Counted from the stretch's first letter, positions 28,190 to 43,327 are shown. The stretch is DNA of 64,000 nt from Eledone cirrhosa (GCA_964016885.1 OZ024742.1:5868604-5932603); one strand, 5' to 3'. Notes: a model not told the origin generated them from the sequence alone. Numbers and translations are program-made.

Positions 28190-30405
28190 TGGCACAACTA
28201 CCATACTCTATATTTATATCTGTCGGTGGAAGAACAATCTGGCACAAGTACCATACTATATATTTAGATCTGGAGGGCCAGAAGAGCCTGGCACAACTAC
28301 CCTACTATATATTTAGATCTGGAGGGGCAGAATAGCCTGGCACAACTATCCATACTATATATTTAGATGTGGTGGGGCAGAACAACCTGGCACAACTACC
28401 ATACTATACATTTAGATCTGGAGAGGTAGAACAGCCTGGCACAACTATCCATACTATATATTTAGATGTGGAGGGGCAGAACAACCTGGCACAACTACCA
28501 TACTATATATTTAGATCTGGAGGGGCAGAACAGCATGGCACAACTACCATACTATATATTTAAATCTGGAGGGGCAGAATAACCTGGCACAAATACCATA
28601 CTATATAATTAGATCTGGAGTTGGGAGTACAGCCTGGCACAACTACCATACTATATATTTAAATCTGGAAGGACAGAATAACCTGGCACAACTACCATAC
28701 TATATATTTAGATATGGAGGTGGAAGAAGAGCCTGGCACAACTACCATACCATATATTTAGATCTGGAGGGAAAGAACAGCCTGGCACATCTACCATACT
28801 ATATATTTAGATCTGGAGGGGTAGAACAACCTGGCACAATCACCATACTATATATTTATATCTGGAGCGGCAGAACAGCATAACACAACTACCATACTAT
28901 ATATTTAGATCTGGAGAGGCAGAACAGCCAGGCACAAGTACCATACTATATAGTTAGATCTGGATGGGTAGAACAGCTTGGCATAACTACCATACTATAT
29001 ATTTATATCTGTCGGTGGAAGAACAATCTGGCATAACTACCATACTATATGTTTAGATCTGGAGGGCCAGAAGAGCCTGACACAACTACCCTACTATAAT
29101 TTTAGATCTGGAGAGGCAGATCGGCCTGGCACAACTACCATACTATATATTTAGATCTGGAGGTGGAAAACAGCCTGGACCAACTACCATACTATATATT
29201 TAGATCTGGAGGGGCAGAACAGCCTGGCACAACTACCATACTATACATTTAGATCTGGAGGGGTAGAACAGCTTGGCACAACTAACATACTATATATTTA
29301 GATCTAGAGGGGCAGAACAGTCTGGCACAACTACTATAATATATATTTAGATCTGGAGGGGCAGAACAGCATGGCACAACTTCCATACTATATATTTAGA
29401 TCTGGAGGTGGAAGAAGAGCCTGGCACAACTACCATACTATATATTTAGATCTGGAGAGGCAGAACAGCCTGGCACAAGTACCATACTATATATTTAGAT
29501 CTGGAGGAGCAGAACAGCTTGGCACAACTACCATACTATATATTTATATCTGACGGTGGAAGAACAATCTGGCACAACTACCATACTATATATTTATATC
29601 TGGAGGGCCAGAAGAGCCTGGCACAACTACCGTACTATATATTTAGATCTGGAGGGGCAGAACAGCCTGGCACAACTATCCATACTGTATATTTAGATCT
29701 GGAGGGGCAGAACAACCTGGCACAACTACCATACTGAAAATTTAGAGCTGGAGGGGTAGAACAGCTTGGCACAACAACCATACTATATATTTAGATCTGG
29801 AGGGCAGAACAGTCTGGCACAACTACTATACTATATATTTAGATCTGGAGGTGGAAGAAGTGCCTGGCAAAACTACCATACATATATTTAGATCTGGAGG
29901 TGGGAGTACAGCCTGGGACAACTACCATAATATATATTTAAATCTGGAGGGGGAGAATAACCTGGCACAACTATCATGCTATATATTTATATTTGGAGGT
30001 GGAAGAAGACCCTGGCACAACTACCATACTATATATTTAGATCTGGACGGGTAGAACAACCTGGCACAATTACCATACTATATATTTAGATCTGGAGGGG
30101 CAGAACAGCCTGGCACAACTACCATACTATATATTTAGAATTGGAGGGGCAGAACAGCCTGGCATAACTACCTTACTATATATTTAGATCTGGAGGGGCA
30201 GAACAGCCTGGCACAAGTACCATACTATACATTTAGATCTGGAGACGCAGAAGAGCCTGGCACAACTACCATACTATATATTTAAATCTGGAGGTGAAGA
30301 ATAGCTTGGCACAACTACCATACTATATATTTAGATATGGAGGTGGAAGAAGAGCCTGGCACAACTACCATATCATATATTTAGATCTGGAGGGGAAGAA
30401 CAGCC
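28190..30405. repeat. 2,216-bp block A, copy 2
   Basis: This copy begins inside a chimeric monomer: the preceding CTGGAGGGGAAGAACAGCC half belongs to the end of block A and the following half to its start. It matches copy 1 essentially base for base where I compared, including the unusual CATACTGAAAATTTAGAGC tail (27,517 and 29,733 regions). The exact junction cannot be placed more tightly than the shared monomer sequence allows. Confidence 0.87.
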
Positions 30406-33307
30406 TGGCACAACTACCATACTATATATTTAGATCTGGAGGGGTAGAAGAACCTGGCACAATCACCATACTATATATTTATATCTGGAGCGGCAGAACA
30501 GCATAACACAACTACCATACTATATATTTAGATCTGGAGAGGCAGAACAGCCTGGCACAAGTACCATACTATATAGTTAGATCTGGAGGGGTAGAACAGC
30601 TTGGCATAACTACTATACTATATATTTATATCTGTCGGTGGAAGAACAATCTGGCATAACTACCATACTATATGTTTAGATCTGGAGGGCCAGAAGAGGC
30701 TGACACAACTACCCTACTATAATTTTAGATCTGGAGAGGCAGATCGGCCTGGCACAACTACCATACTATATATTTAGATCTGGAGGTGGAAGAAAAACCT
30801 GGCACAACTACCATACTATATATTTAGATCTGGAGGTGGAAAACAGCCTGGACCAACTACCATACTATATATTTAGATCTGGAGGGGCAGAACAGCCTGG
30901 CACAACTACCATACTATACATTTAGATCTGGAGGGGTAGAACAGCTTGGCACAACTAACATACTATATATTTAGATCTAGAGGGGCAGAACAGTCTGGCA
31001 CAACTACTATAATATATATTTAGATCTGGAGGGGCAGAACAGCATGGCACAACTTCCATACTATATATTTAGATCTGGAGGTGGAAGATGAGCCTGGCAC
31101 AACTACCATACTATATATTTAGATCTGGAGAGGCAGAACAGCCTGGCACAAGTACCATACTATATATTTAGATCTGGAGGGGCAGAACAGCTTGGCACAA
31201 CTACCTTACTATATATTTATATCTGACGGTGGAAGAACAATCTGACACAACTACCATACTATATATTTATATCTGGAGGGCCAGAAGAGCCTGGCACAAC
31301 TACCGTACTATATATTTAGATCTGGAGGGGCAGAACAGCCTGGCACAACTATCCATACTATATATTTACATCTGGAGGGCAGAACAGTCTGGCACAACTA
31401 CTATACTATATATTTAGATCTGGAGAGGCAGAACAGCATGGCACAACTACCATACTATATATTTAAATCTGGAGGGGCAGAATAACCTAGCACAAATACC
31501 ATACTATACATTTAGATCTGGTGGTGGTAGTACAGCCTCGCACAACTACCATACTATATATTTAAATCTGGAGGGGCAGAATAACCTGGCACAACTACCA
31601 TACTATATATATTTAGATCTGGAGGTGGAAGAAGAGCCTGGCACAACTACCATACTATATATTTAGATCTGAAGGGGTAGAACAGCTTGGAACAATTACC
31701 ATATAATATATTTAGATCTGGAGTGGCAGAACAGTCTGGCACCACTACCATACTATATATTTAGATCTGGAGGGGCAGAAGAGCCTGGCACAACTACCAT
31801 ACTATATATTTAAATCTGGAGGGGTAGAACAGCTTGGCACAACTACCATACTATATATTTAGATCTGGAGGTGCGAGTACAGCCTGGCACAACTACCATA
31901 CTATATATTTAGACCTGGAGGTGGAAGAAGTGCCTGGCAAAACTACCATACATATATTTAGATCTGGAGGTGGGAGTAGAGCCTGGCACAACTACCATCA
32001 TATATATTTAAATCAGGAGGGGCAGAATAACCTGGCACAACTAGCATACTATATATTTAAATCTGGAGGGGGAGAACAACCTGGCACAATCACCATACTA
32101 TATATTTAGATCTGGAGCGGCAGAACAGCATAACACAACTACCATACTATATATTTATATCTGGAGAGGCAGAACAGCCTGGCACAAGTACCATACTATA
32201 TATTTAGATCTGGAGAGGCAGAACAGCTTGGCACAACTACCATACTATATATTTATATCTGTCGGTGGAAGAATAATCTGGCATAACTACCATACTATAT
32301 GTTTAGATCTGGAGGTCCAGAATAGCCTGGCACAACTACCCTACTATATATTTAGATCTGGAGAGGCAGAACGACCTGGCACAACTACCATACTATATAT
32401 TTAGATCTGGAGGGGCAGAATAACCTGGCACAACTACCATACTATATATTTAGATCTGTAGGGGCAGAAGTGCCTGGCACAACTACCATACTATATATTT
32501 TGATCTGGAGGGCTAGAACAGCTTGGCACAATTACCATACTATATATTTAGATCTGGAGGGCCAGAACAGTCTGGCACCACTACCATACTAGATATTTAG
32601 ATCTGGAGGGGCGGAAGAGCTTTGGATAACTACCATACTATATATTTAAGTCTGGAGGGGAAGAATAAACTGGCACAACTACCATATTATATATTGAGAT
32701 CTGGAGGGGCAGAAGAGCCTGGCACAACTACCATACTATATATTTAGATCTGGAGGGCCAGAACAACCTGACACAACTAGCATATATATATTTAGATCTG
32801 GAGGGGCAGTACAGACTGGCACAACTACCAATATATATATTTAGATCTGGAGGGGCAGAACAGCGTAACACAACTACCATACTATATATTTAGATCTGGA
32901 GGGGCAGAATAGCCTGGCACAAGTACCATACTATATATTTAGATCTGGAGCGGCAGAACATCTTGGCACAACTACGATACTATATATTTAGATCTCGAGA
33001 GGTAGAACAGCTTGGCATAACTACCATACTATATATTTAGATCTGGAGGGGCAGAACAGTCTGGCACAACTACTATACTATATATTTAGATCTGGAGGTG
33101 CAGAACAGCATGGCACAACTACCATACTATATATTTAAATCTGGAGGGGCAGAATAACCTGGCACAAATAGCATACTATATATTTAGATCTGGAGGGGGA
33201 AGAAGAGCCTGGCACGACTACTATACTATATATTTAGATCTGGAGAGGCAGAACAGCCTGGCACAAGTACCATACTATTTATTTAGATCTGGAGGGGCAG
33301 AACAGCT
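28190..33307. repeat. 5,118-bp higher-order repeat unit, copy 1
   Basis: About 104 monomers (inferred from length) repeat as a block with a constant offset of 5118 bp. Anchors at exactly that spacing are the CTCGAG monomer (32,994/38,112), GATGTGGTGGGG monomers, the GAAGATGAGCC monomer, TGACACAACT with CTGACGGTGG, and CATCATATATATT. The unit is block A (28,190-30,405) plus a 2,902-bp block B (30,406-33,307). Confidence 0.9.
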
Positions 33308-36300
33308 TGGCACAACTACCATACTCTATATTTATATCTGTCGGTGGAAGAACAATCTGGCACAAGTACCATACTATATATTTAGATCTGGAGGGCCAGA
33401 AGAGCCTGGCACAACTACCCTACTATATATTTAGATCTGGAGGGGCAGAATAGCCTGGCACAACTATCCATACTATATATTTAGATGTGGTGGGGCAGAA
33501 CAACCTGGCACAACTACCATACTATACATTTAGATCTGGAGAGGTAGAACAGCCTGGCACAACTATCCATACTATATATTTAGATGTGGAGGGGCAGAAC
33601 AACCTGGCACAACTACCATACTATATATTTAGATCTGGAGGGGCAGAACAGCATGGCACAACTACCATACTATATATTTAAATCTGGAGGGGCAGAATAA
33701 CCTGGCACAAATACCATACTATATAATTAGATCTGGAGTTGGGAGTACAGCCTGGCACAACTACCATACTATATATTTAAATCTGGAAGGACAGAATAAC
33801 CTGGCACAACTACCATACTATATATTTAGATATGGAGGTGGAAGAAGAGCCTGGCACAACTACCATACCATATATTTAGATCTGGAGGGAAAGAACAGCC
33901 TGGCACATCTACCATACTATATATTTAGATCTGGAGGGGTAGAACAACCTGGCACAATCACCATACTATATATTTATATCTGGAGCGGCAGAACAGCATA
34001 ACACAACTACCATACTATATATTTAGATCTGGAGAGGCAGAACAGCCAGGCACAAGTACCATACTATATAGTTAGATCTGGATGGGTAGAACAGCTTGGC
34101 ATAACTACCATACTATATATTTATATCTGTCGGTGGAAGAACAATCTGGCATAACTACCATACTATATGTTTAGATCTGGAGGGCCAGAAGAGCCTGACA
34201 CAACTACCCTACTATAATTTTAGATCTGGAGAGGCAGATCGGCCTGGCACAACTACCATACTATATATTTAGATCTGGAGGTGGAAAACAGCCTGGACCA
34301 ACTACCATACTATATATTTAGATCTGGAGGGGCAGAACAGCCTGGCACAACTACCATACTATACATTTAGATCTGGAGGGGTAGAACAGCTTGGCACAAC
34401 TAACATACTATATATTTAGATCTAGAGGGGCAGAACAGTCTGGCACAACTACTATAATATATATTTAGATCTGGAGGGGCAGAACAGCATGGCACAACTT
34501 CCATACTATATATTTAGATCTGGAGGTGGAAGAAGAGCCTGGCACAACTACCATACTATATATTTAGATCTGGAGAGGCAGAACAGCCTGGCACAAGTAC
34601 CATACTATATATTTAGATCTGGAGGAGCAGAACAGCTTGGCACAACTACCATACTATATATTTATATCTGACGGTGGAAGAACAATCTGGCACAACTACC
34701 ATACTATATATTTATATCTGGAGGGCCAGAAGAGCCTGGCACAACTACCGTACTATATATTTAGATCTGGAGGGGCAGAACAGCCTGGCACAACTATCCA
34801 TACTGTATATTTAGATCTGGAGGGGCAGAACAACCTGGCACAACTACCATACTGAAAATTTAGAGCTGGAGGGGTAGAACAGCTTGGCACAACAACCATA
34901 CTATATATTTAGATCTGGAGGGCAGAACAGTCTGGCACAACTACTATACTATATATTTAGATCTGGAGGTGGAAGAAGTGCCTGGCAAAACTACCATACA
35001 TATATTTAGATCTGGAGGTGGGAGTACAGCCTGGGACAACTACCATAATATATATTTAAATCTGGAGGGGGAGAATAACCTGGCACAACTATCATGCTAT
35101 ATATTTATATTTGGAGGTGGAAGAAGACCCTGGCACAACTACCATACTATATATTTAGATCTGGACGGGTAGAACAACCTGGCACAATTACCATACTATA
35201 TATTTAGATCTGGAGGGGCAGAACAGCCTGGCACAACTACCATACTATATATTTAGAATTGGAGGGGCAGAACAGCCTGGCATAACTACCTTACTATATA
35301 TTTAGATCTGGAGGGGCAGAACAGCCTGGCACAAGTACCATACTATACATTTAGATCTGGAGACGCAGAAGAGCCTGGCACAACTACCATACTATATATT
35401 TAAATCTGGAGGTGAAGAATAGCTTGGCACAACTACCATACTATATATTTAGATATGGAGGTGGAAGAAGAGCCTGGCACAACTACCATACCATATATTT
35501 AGATCTGGAGGGGAAGAACAGCCTGGCACAACTACCATACTATATATTTAGATCTGGAGGGGTAGAAGAACCTGGCACAATCACCATACTATATATTTAT
35601 ATCTGGAGCGGCAGAACAGCATAACACAACTACCATACTATATATTTAGATCTGGAGAGGCAGAACAGCCTGGCACAAGTACCATACTATATAGTTAGAT
35701 CTGGAGGGGTAGAACAGCTTGGCATAACTACTATACTATATATTTATATCTGTCGGTGGAAGAACAATCTGGCATAACTACCATACTATATGTTTAGATC
35801 TGGAGGGCCAGAAGAGGCTGACACAACTACCCTACTATAATTTTAGATCTGGAGAGGCAGATCGGCCTGGCACAACTACCATACTATATATTTAGATCTG
35901 GAGGTGGAAGAAAAACCTGGCACAACTACCATACTATATATTTAGATCTGGAGGTGGAAAACAGCCTGGACCAACTACCATACTATATATTTAGATCTGG
36001 AGGGGCAGAACAGCCTGGCACAACTACCATACTATACATTTAGATCTGGAGGGGTAGAACAGCTTGGCACAACTAACATACTATATATTTAGATCTAGAG
36101 GGGCAGAACAGTCTGGCACAACTACTATAATATATATTTAGATCTGGAGGGGCAGAACAGCATGGCACAACTTCCATACTATATATTTAGATCTGGAGGT
36201 GGAAGATGAGCCTGGCACAACTACCATACTATATATTTAGATCTGGAGAGGCAGAACAGCCTGGCACAAGTACCATACTATATATTTAGATCTGGAGGGG

Positions 36301-38425
36301 CAGAACAGCTTGGCACAACTACCTTACTATATATTTATATCTGACGGTGGAAGAACAATCTGACACAACTACCATACTATATATTTATATCTGGAGGGCC
36401 AGAAGAGCCTGGCACAACTACCGTACTATATATTTAGATCTGGAGGGGCAGAACAGCCTGGCACAACTATCCATACTATATATTTACATCTGGAGGGCAG
36501 AACAGTCTGGCACAACTACTATACTATATATTTAGATCTGGAGAGGCAGAACAGCATGGCACAACTACCATACTATATATTTAAATCTGGAGGGGCAGAA
36601 TAACCTAGCACAAATACCATACTATACATTTAGATCTGGTGGTGGTAGTACAGCCTCGCACAACTACCATACTATATATTTAAATCTGGAGGGGCAGAAT
36701 AACCTGGCACAACTACCATACTATATATATTTAGATCTGGAGGTGGAAGAAGAGCCTGGCACAACTACCATACTATATATTTAGATCTGAAGGGGTAGAA
36801 CAGCTTGGAACAATTACCATATAATATATTTAGATCTGGAGTGGCAGAACAGTCTGGCACCACTACCATACTATATATTTAGATCTGGAGGGGCAGAAGA
36901 GCCTGGCACAACTACCATACTATATATTTAAATCTGGAGGGGTAGAACAGCTTGGCACAACTACCATACTATATATTTAGATCTGGAGGTGCGAGTACAG
37001 CCTGGCACAACTACCATACTATATATTTAGACCTGGAGGTGGAAGAAGTGCCTGGCAAAACTACCATACATATATTTAGATCTGGAGGTGGGAGTAGAGC
37101 CTGGCACAACTACCATCATATATATTTAAATCAGGAGGGGCAGAATAACCTGGCACAACTAGCATACTATATATTTAAATCTGGAGGGGGAGAACAACCT
37201 GGCACAATCACCATACTATATATTTAGATCTGGAGCGGCAGAACAGCATAACACAACTACCATACTATATATTTATATCTGGAGAGGCAGAACAGCCTGG
37301 CACAAGTACCATACTATATATTTAGATCTGGAGAGGCAGAACAGCTTGGCACAACTACCATACTATATATTTATATCTGTCGGTGGAAGAATAATCTGGC
37401 ATAACTACCATACTATATGTTTAGATCTGGAGGTCCAGAATAGCCTGGCACAACTACCCTACTATATATTTAGATCTGGAGAGGCAGAACGACCTGGCAC
37501 AACTACCATACTATATATTTAGATCTGGAGGGGCAGAATAACCTGGCACAACTACCATACTATATATTTAGATCTGTAGGGGCAGAAGTGCCTGGCACAA
37601 CTACCATACTATATATTTTGATCTGGAGGGCTAGAACAGCTTGGCACAATTACCATACTATATATTTAGATCTGGAGGGCCAGAACAGTCTGGCACCACT
37701 ACCATACTAGATATTTAGATCTGGAGGGGCGGAAGAGCTTTGGATAACTACCATACTATATATTTAAGTCTGGAGGGGAAGAATAAACTGGCACAACTAC
37801 CATATTATATATTGAGATCTGGAGGGGCAGAAGAGCCTGGCACAACTACCATACTATATATTTAGATCTGGAGGGCCAGAACAACCTGACACAACTAGCA
37901 TATATATATTTAGATCTGGAGGGGCAGTACAGACTGGCACAACTACCAATATATATATTTAGATCTGGAGGGGCAGAACAGCGTAACACAACTACCATAC
38001 TATATATTTAGATCTGGAGGGGCAGAATAGCCTGGCACAAGTACCATAGTATATATTTAGATCTGGAGCGGCAGAACATCTTGGCACAACTACGATACTA
38101 TATATTTAGATCTCGAGAGGTAGAACAGCTTGGCATAACTACCATACTATATATTTAGATCTGGAGGGGCAGAACAGTCTGGCACAACTACTATACTATA
38201 TATTTAGATCTGGAGGTGCAGAACAGCATGGCACAACTACCATACTATATATTTAAATCTGGAGGGGCAGAATAACCTGGCACAAATAGCATACTATATA
38301 TTTAGATCTGGAGGGGGAAGAAGAGCCTGGCACGACTACTATACTATATATTTAGATCTGGAGAGGCAGAACAGCCTGGCACAAGTACCATACTATTTAT
38401 TTAGATCTGGAGGGGCAGAACAGCT
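33308..38425. repeat. 5,118-bp higher-order repeat unit, copy 2
   Basis: This is the direct tandem partner of 28,190-33,307. Only scattered differences were seen, for example C at 35,491 against T at 30,373, and G at 38,049 against C at 32,931. No length change was found across the unit. Such near-identity over 5 kb in a satellite whose adjacent monomers differ widely implies a recent amplification of the whole block. Confidence 0.9.
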
Positions 38426-40600
38426 TGGCACAACTACCATACTATATATTTATATCTGTCGGTGGAAGAACAATCTGGCACAACTACCATACTATATATT
38501 TAGATCTGGAGGGCCAGAAGAGCCTGGCACAACTACCCTACTATATATTTAGATCTGGAGGGGCAGAATAGCCTGGCACAACTATCCATACTATATATTT
38601 AGATGTGGAGGGGCAGAACAACCTGGCACAACTACCATACTATACATTTAGATCTGGAGAGGTAGAACAGCCTGGCACAACTATCCATACTATATATTTA
38701 GATGTGGAGGGGCAGAACAACCTGGCACAACTACCATACTATATATTTAGATCTGGAGGGGCTGAACAGTCTGGCACAACTACTATACTATATATCTAGA
38801 TCTGGAGGGGGAGAACAGCATGGCACAACTACCATACTATATATTTAAATCTGGAGGGGCAGAATAACCTGGCACAAATACCATACTATATAATTAGATC
38901 TGGAGTTGGGAGTACAGCCTGGCACAACTACCATACTATATATTTAAATCTGGAAGGACAGAATAACCTGGCACAACTACCATACTATATATTTAGATAT
39001 GGAGGTGGAAGAAGAGCCTGGCACAACTACCATACCATATATTTAGATCTGGAGCGGCAGAACAGCATAACACAACTACCATACTATATATTTAGATCTG
39101 GAGAGGCAGAACAGCCAGGCACAAGTACCATACTATATAGTTAGATCTGGATGGGTAGAACAGCTTGGCATAACTACCATACTATATATTTATATCTGTC
39201 GGTGGAAGAACAATCTGGCATAACTACCATACTATATGTTTAGATCTGGAGGGCCAGAAGAGCCTGACACAACTACCCTACTATAATTTTAGATCTGGAG
39301 AGGCAGATCGGCCTGGCACAACTACCATACTATATATTTAGATCTGGAGGTGGAAAACAGCCTGGACCAACTACCATACTATATATTTAGATCTGGAGGG
39401 GCAGAACAGCCTGGCACAACTACCATACTATACATTTAGATCTGGAGGGGTAGAACAGCTTGGCACAACTAACATACTATATATTTAGATCTAGAGGGGC
39501 AGAACAGTCTGGCACAACTACTATAATATATATTTAGATCTGGAGGGGCAGAACAGCATGGCACAACTTCCATACTATATATTTAGATCTGGAGGTGGAA
39601 GAAGAGCCTGGCACAACTACCATACTATATATTTAGATCTGGAGAGGCAGAACAGCCTGGCACAAGTACCATACTATATATTTAGATCTGGAGGGGCAGA
39701 ACAGCTTGGCACAACTACCATACTATATATTTATATCTGACGGTGGAAGAACAATCTGGCACAACTACCATACTATATATTTATATCTGGAGGGCCAGAA
39801 GAGCCTGGCACAACTACCGTACTATATATTTAGATCTGGAGGGGCAGAACAGCCTGGCACATCTATCCATACTATATATTTAGATCTGGAGTGGCAGAAC
39901 AACCTGGCACAACTACCATACTATACATTTAGAGCTGGAGGGGTAGAACAGCTTGGCACAACAACCATACTATATATTTAGATCTGGAGGGCAGAACAGT
40001 CTGGCACAACTACTATACTATATATTTAGATCTGGAGAGGCAGAACAGCATGGCACAACAATCATACTATATATTTAAATCTGGTGGTGGTAGTACAGCC
40101 TCGCACAACTACCATACTATATATTTAAATCTGGAGATGCAGAATAACCTGGCACAACTACCCTACTATATATATTTAGATCTGGAGGTGGAAGAAGAGC
40201 CTGGCACCACTACCATACTATATATTTAGATCTGGAGGGGCAGAAGAGCCTGGCACAACTACCATACTATATATTTAAATCTGGAGGGGTAGAACAGCTT
40301 GGCACAACTACCATACTATATATTTAGATCTGGAGGTGGAAGAAGAGCCTGGCACAACTACCATACTTTATATTTAGATCTGGAGGTGGAAGAAGTGCCT
40401 GGCAAAACTACCATACATATATTTAGATCTGGAGGTGGGAGTAGAGCCTGGCACAACTACCATAATATATATTTAAATCGGGAGGGGCAGAATAACCTGG
40501 CACAACTAGCATACTATATATTTAAATCTGGAGGGGTAGAACAACCTGGCACAATCACCATACTATATATTTAGATCTGGAGCGGCAGAACAGCATAACA
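38426..40600. repeat. Third, partial copy of block A
   Basis: The monomer order continues that of block A, but the offset moves from 5118 to 5167 and then 5069 bp. There is one extra monomer (CTGAACAGTCTGG ... CTAGATCTGG, near 38,760-38,810). There is also a loss of two monomers near 39,050, where CATACCATATATTTAG runs directly into GGAGCGGCAG. Similarity fades after about 40.0 kb into mosaic sequence. Confidence 0.8.
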
Positions 40601-43155
40601 CAACTACCATACTATATATTTAGATCTGGAGAGGCAGAACAGCCTGGCACAAGTACCATACTATATATTTAGATTTGGAGAGGCAGAACAGCCTGGCACA
40701 AGTACCATACTATATATTTAGATGTGGAGGGGCAGAACAACCTGGCACAACTACCATACTATACATTTAGATCTGGAGAGGTAGAACAGCCTGGCACAAC
40801 TATCCATACTATATATTTAGATGTGGAGGGGCAGAACAACCTGGCACAACTACCATACTATATATTTAGATCTGGAGGGGCTGAACAGTCTGGCACAACT
40901 ACTATACTATATATCTAGATCTGGAGGGGGAGAACAGCATGGCACAACTACCATACTATATATTTAAATCTGGAGGGGCAGAATAACCTGGCACAACTAC
41001 CATACTATATATTTAGATCTGGAGGTGAAGAACTGCCTGGCACAACTACTATACTATATATTTAGATCTGGAGGGGCAGAAGAGCCTGGCACAACTACCA
41101 TACTATATATTTAGATCTGGAGGGGTAGAACAGCTTGGAACAATTACCATATTATATATTTAGATCTGGAGTGGCAGAACAGTCTGGCACCACTACCATA
41201 CTATATATTTAAATCTGGAGAGGCAGAAGAGCCTGGCACAACTACCATACTATTTATTTAAATCTGGAGGGGAAGAACAGCTTTGCACAACTACCATACT
41301 TTATATTTAGATCTGGAGGTGGGAGTACAGCCTGGCACAACTACCATACTATATATTTAGACGTGGAGGTGGGAGAAGTGCCTGGCAAAACTACCATACA
41401 TATATTTAGATCTGGAGGTGGGAGTACAGCCTGGGACAACTACGATAATATATATTTAAATCTGGAGGGGGAGAATAACCTGGCACAACTATCATACTAT
41501 ATATTTATATTTGGAGGTGGAAGAAGACCCTGGCACAACTACCATACTATATATTTAGATCTGGACGGGTAGAAAAACCTGGCACAATTACCATACAATA
41601 ATTTTGGATCTGGAGGGGCAGAACAGCCTAACACAACTACCATACTATATATTTAGATCTGGAGGTGAAAGAACAACCTGGAACAACTACCATACTATAT
41701 ATTTAGATCTGGAGGGGCAGAACAGCCTGGCATAACTACCTTAATATATATTTAGATCTGGAGGGGCAGAACAGCCTGGCACAAGTACCATACTATACAT
41801 TTAGATCTGGAGACGCAGAAGAGCCTGGCACAACTACCATACTATATATTTAAATCTAGAGGGGCAGAATAGCTTGGCACAACTACCATACTATATATTT
41901 AGATCTGGAGGTCGGAGTACAGCCTGGCACAACTACCATACTATATATTTAGATCTGGAGGTGGAAGAAGAGCCTGGCACAACTACCATACTATATATTT
42001 AGATCTGGAGGGGTAGAACAACCTGGCACAATCACCATACTATATATTTATATCTGGAGCGGCAGAACAGCATAACACAACTACCATACTATATATTTAG
42101 ATCTGGAGAGGCAGAACAGCCTGGCACAAGTACCATACTATATATTTAGATCTGGAGGGGTAGAACAGCTTGGCATAATTACCATACTATATATTTAAAT
42201 CTGGAGGGGCAGAACAGCTTGGCACCACTTCCATACTATATATTTATATCTGTCGGTGGAAGAATATTCTGGCACAACTAACATACTATATATTTAGATC
42301 TGGAGGGCCAGAAGAGCCTGGCACAACTACCCTACTACAATTTTGGATCTGGAGAGGCAGATCGGCCTGGCACAACTACCATACTATATATTTAGATCTG
42401 GAGGTGGAAAACAGCCTGGACCAACTACCATACTATATATTTAGATCTGGAGGGGCAGAACAGCCTGGCACAACTACCATACTATACATTTAGATCTGGA
42501 GGGTAGAACAGCTTGGCACAACTAACATACTATATATGTAGGTCTAGAGGGGCAGAACAGTCTGGCACAACTTCCATACTATATATTTAGATCTGGAGGT
42601 GGAAAAAGAGCCTGGCACAACTACCATACTATATATTTATATCTGACGGTGGAAGAACAATCTGGCACAACTACCGTACTATATATTTAGATCTGGAGGG
42701 GCAGAACAGCCTGGCACAACTATCCATACTATATATTTAGATCTGGAGTGGCAGAACAACCTGGCACAACTACCATACTATACATTTAGAGCTGGAGGGG
42801 TAGAACAGCTTGGCACAACAACCATAATATATATTTAGATCTGGAGGGGCAGAATAACCTGGCTCAAATACCATACTATATATTTAGATCTGGTGGTCGC
42901 AGGACAGCCTGGCACAACTACCATACTATATATTTAGATCTGCATGTGGAAGAAGAGCCTGGCACAACTACCATACTATATATTTAGATCTGAAGGGGTA
43001 GAACAGCTTGGAACAATTACCATATTATATATTTAGATCTGGAGTGGCAGAACAGTCTGGCACCACTACCATACTATATATTTAGATCTGGAGGGGCAGA
43101 AGAGCCTGGCACAACTACCATACTATATATTTAAATCTGGAGGGGTAGAACAGCT
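40600..43155. repeat. Mosaic zone between the two long-unit regions
   Basis: This zone holds only satellite monomers and no gene. Variants from both the 5.1-kb unit and the right-hand blocks are mixed. It includes damaged tails (TACAATAATTTTGG near 41,595; CTACTACAATTTTGG near 42,335) and a TATATGTAGGTC monomer near 42,535. I saw no sustained long period. Confidence 0.72.
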
Positions 43156-43278
43156 TGGCACAACTACCATACTATATATTTATATATGGAGGTGGAAGAA
43201 GAGCCAGGCACAACTACCATACTTTATATTTAGATCTGGAGGTGGGAGTACAGCCTGGCACAACTACCATACTATATA

Positions 43279-43327
43279 TTTAGACCTGGTGTTGGAAGAA
43301 GTGCCTGGCAAAACTACCATACATATA
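43279..43327 (+). repeat. Monomer with AAGTGCCTGGCAAAAC and short tail
   Basis: This monomer starts TTTAGACCTGG (BglII site lost). It has the 50-bp GGAAGAAG core, CAAAACTACC in place of CACAACTACC, and the tail CATACATATA, which lacks one base. This combination is first seen near 10,450 and is then frequent to the right end, where it is usually followed by the GGTGGGAGTAGAGCC monomer. It is absent from the first 10 kb. Confidence 0.87.
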
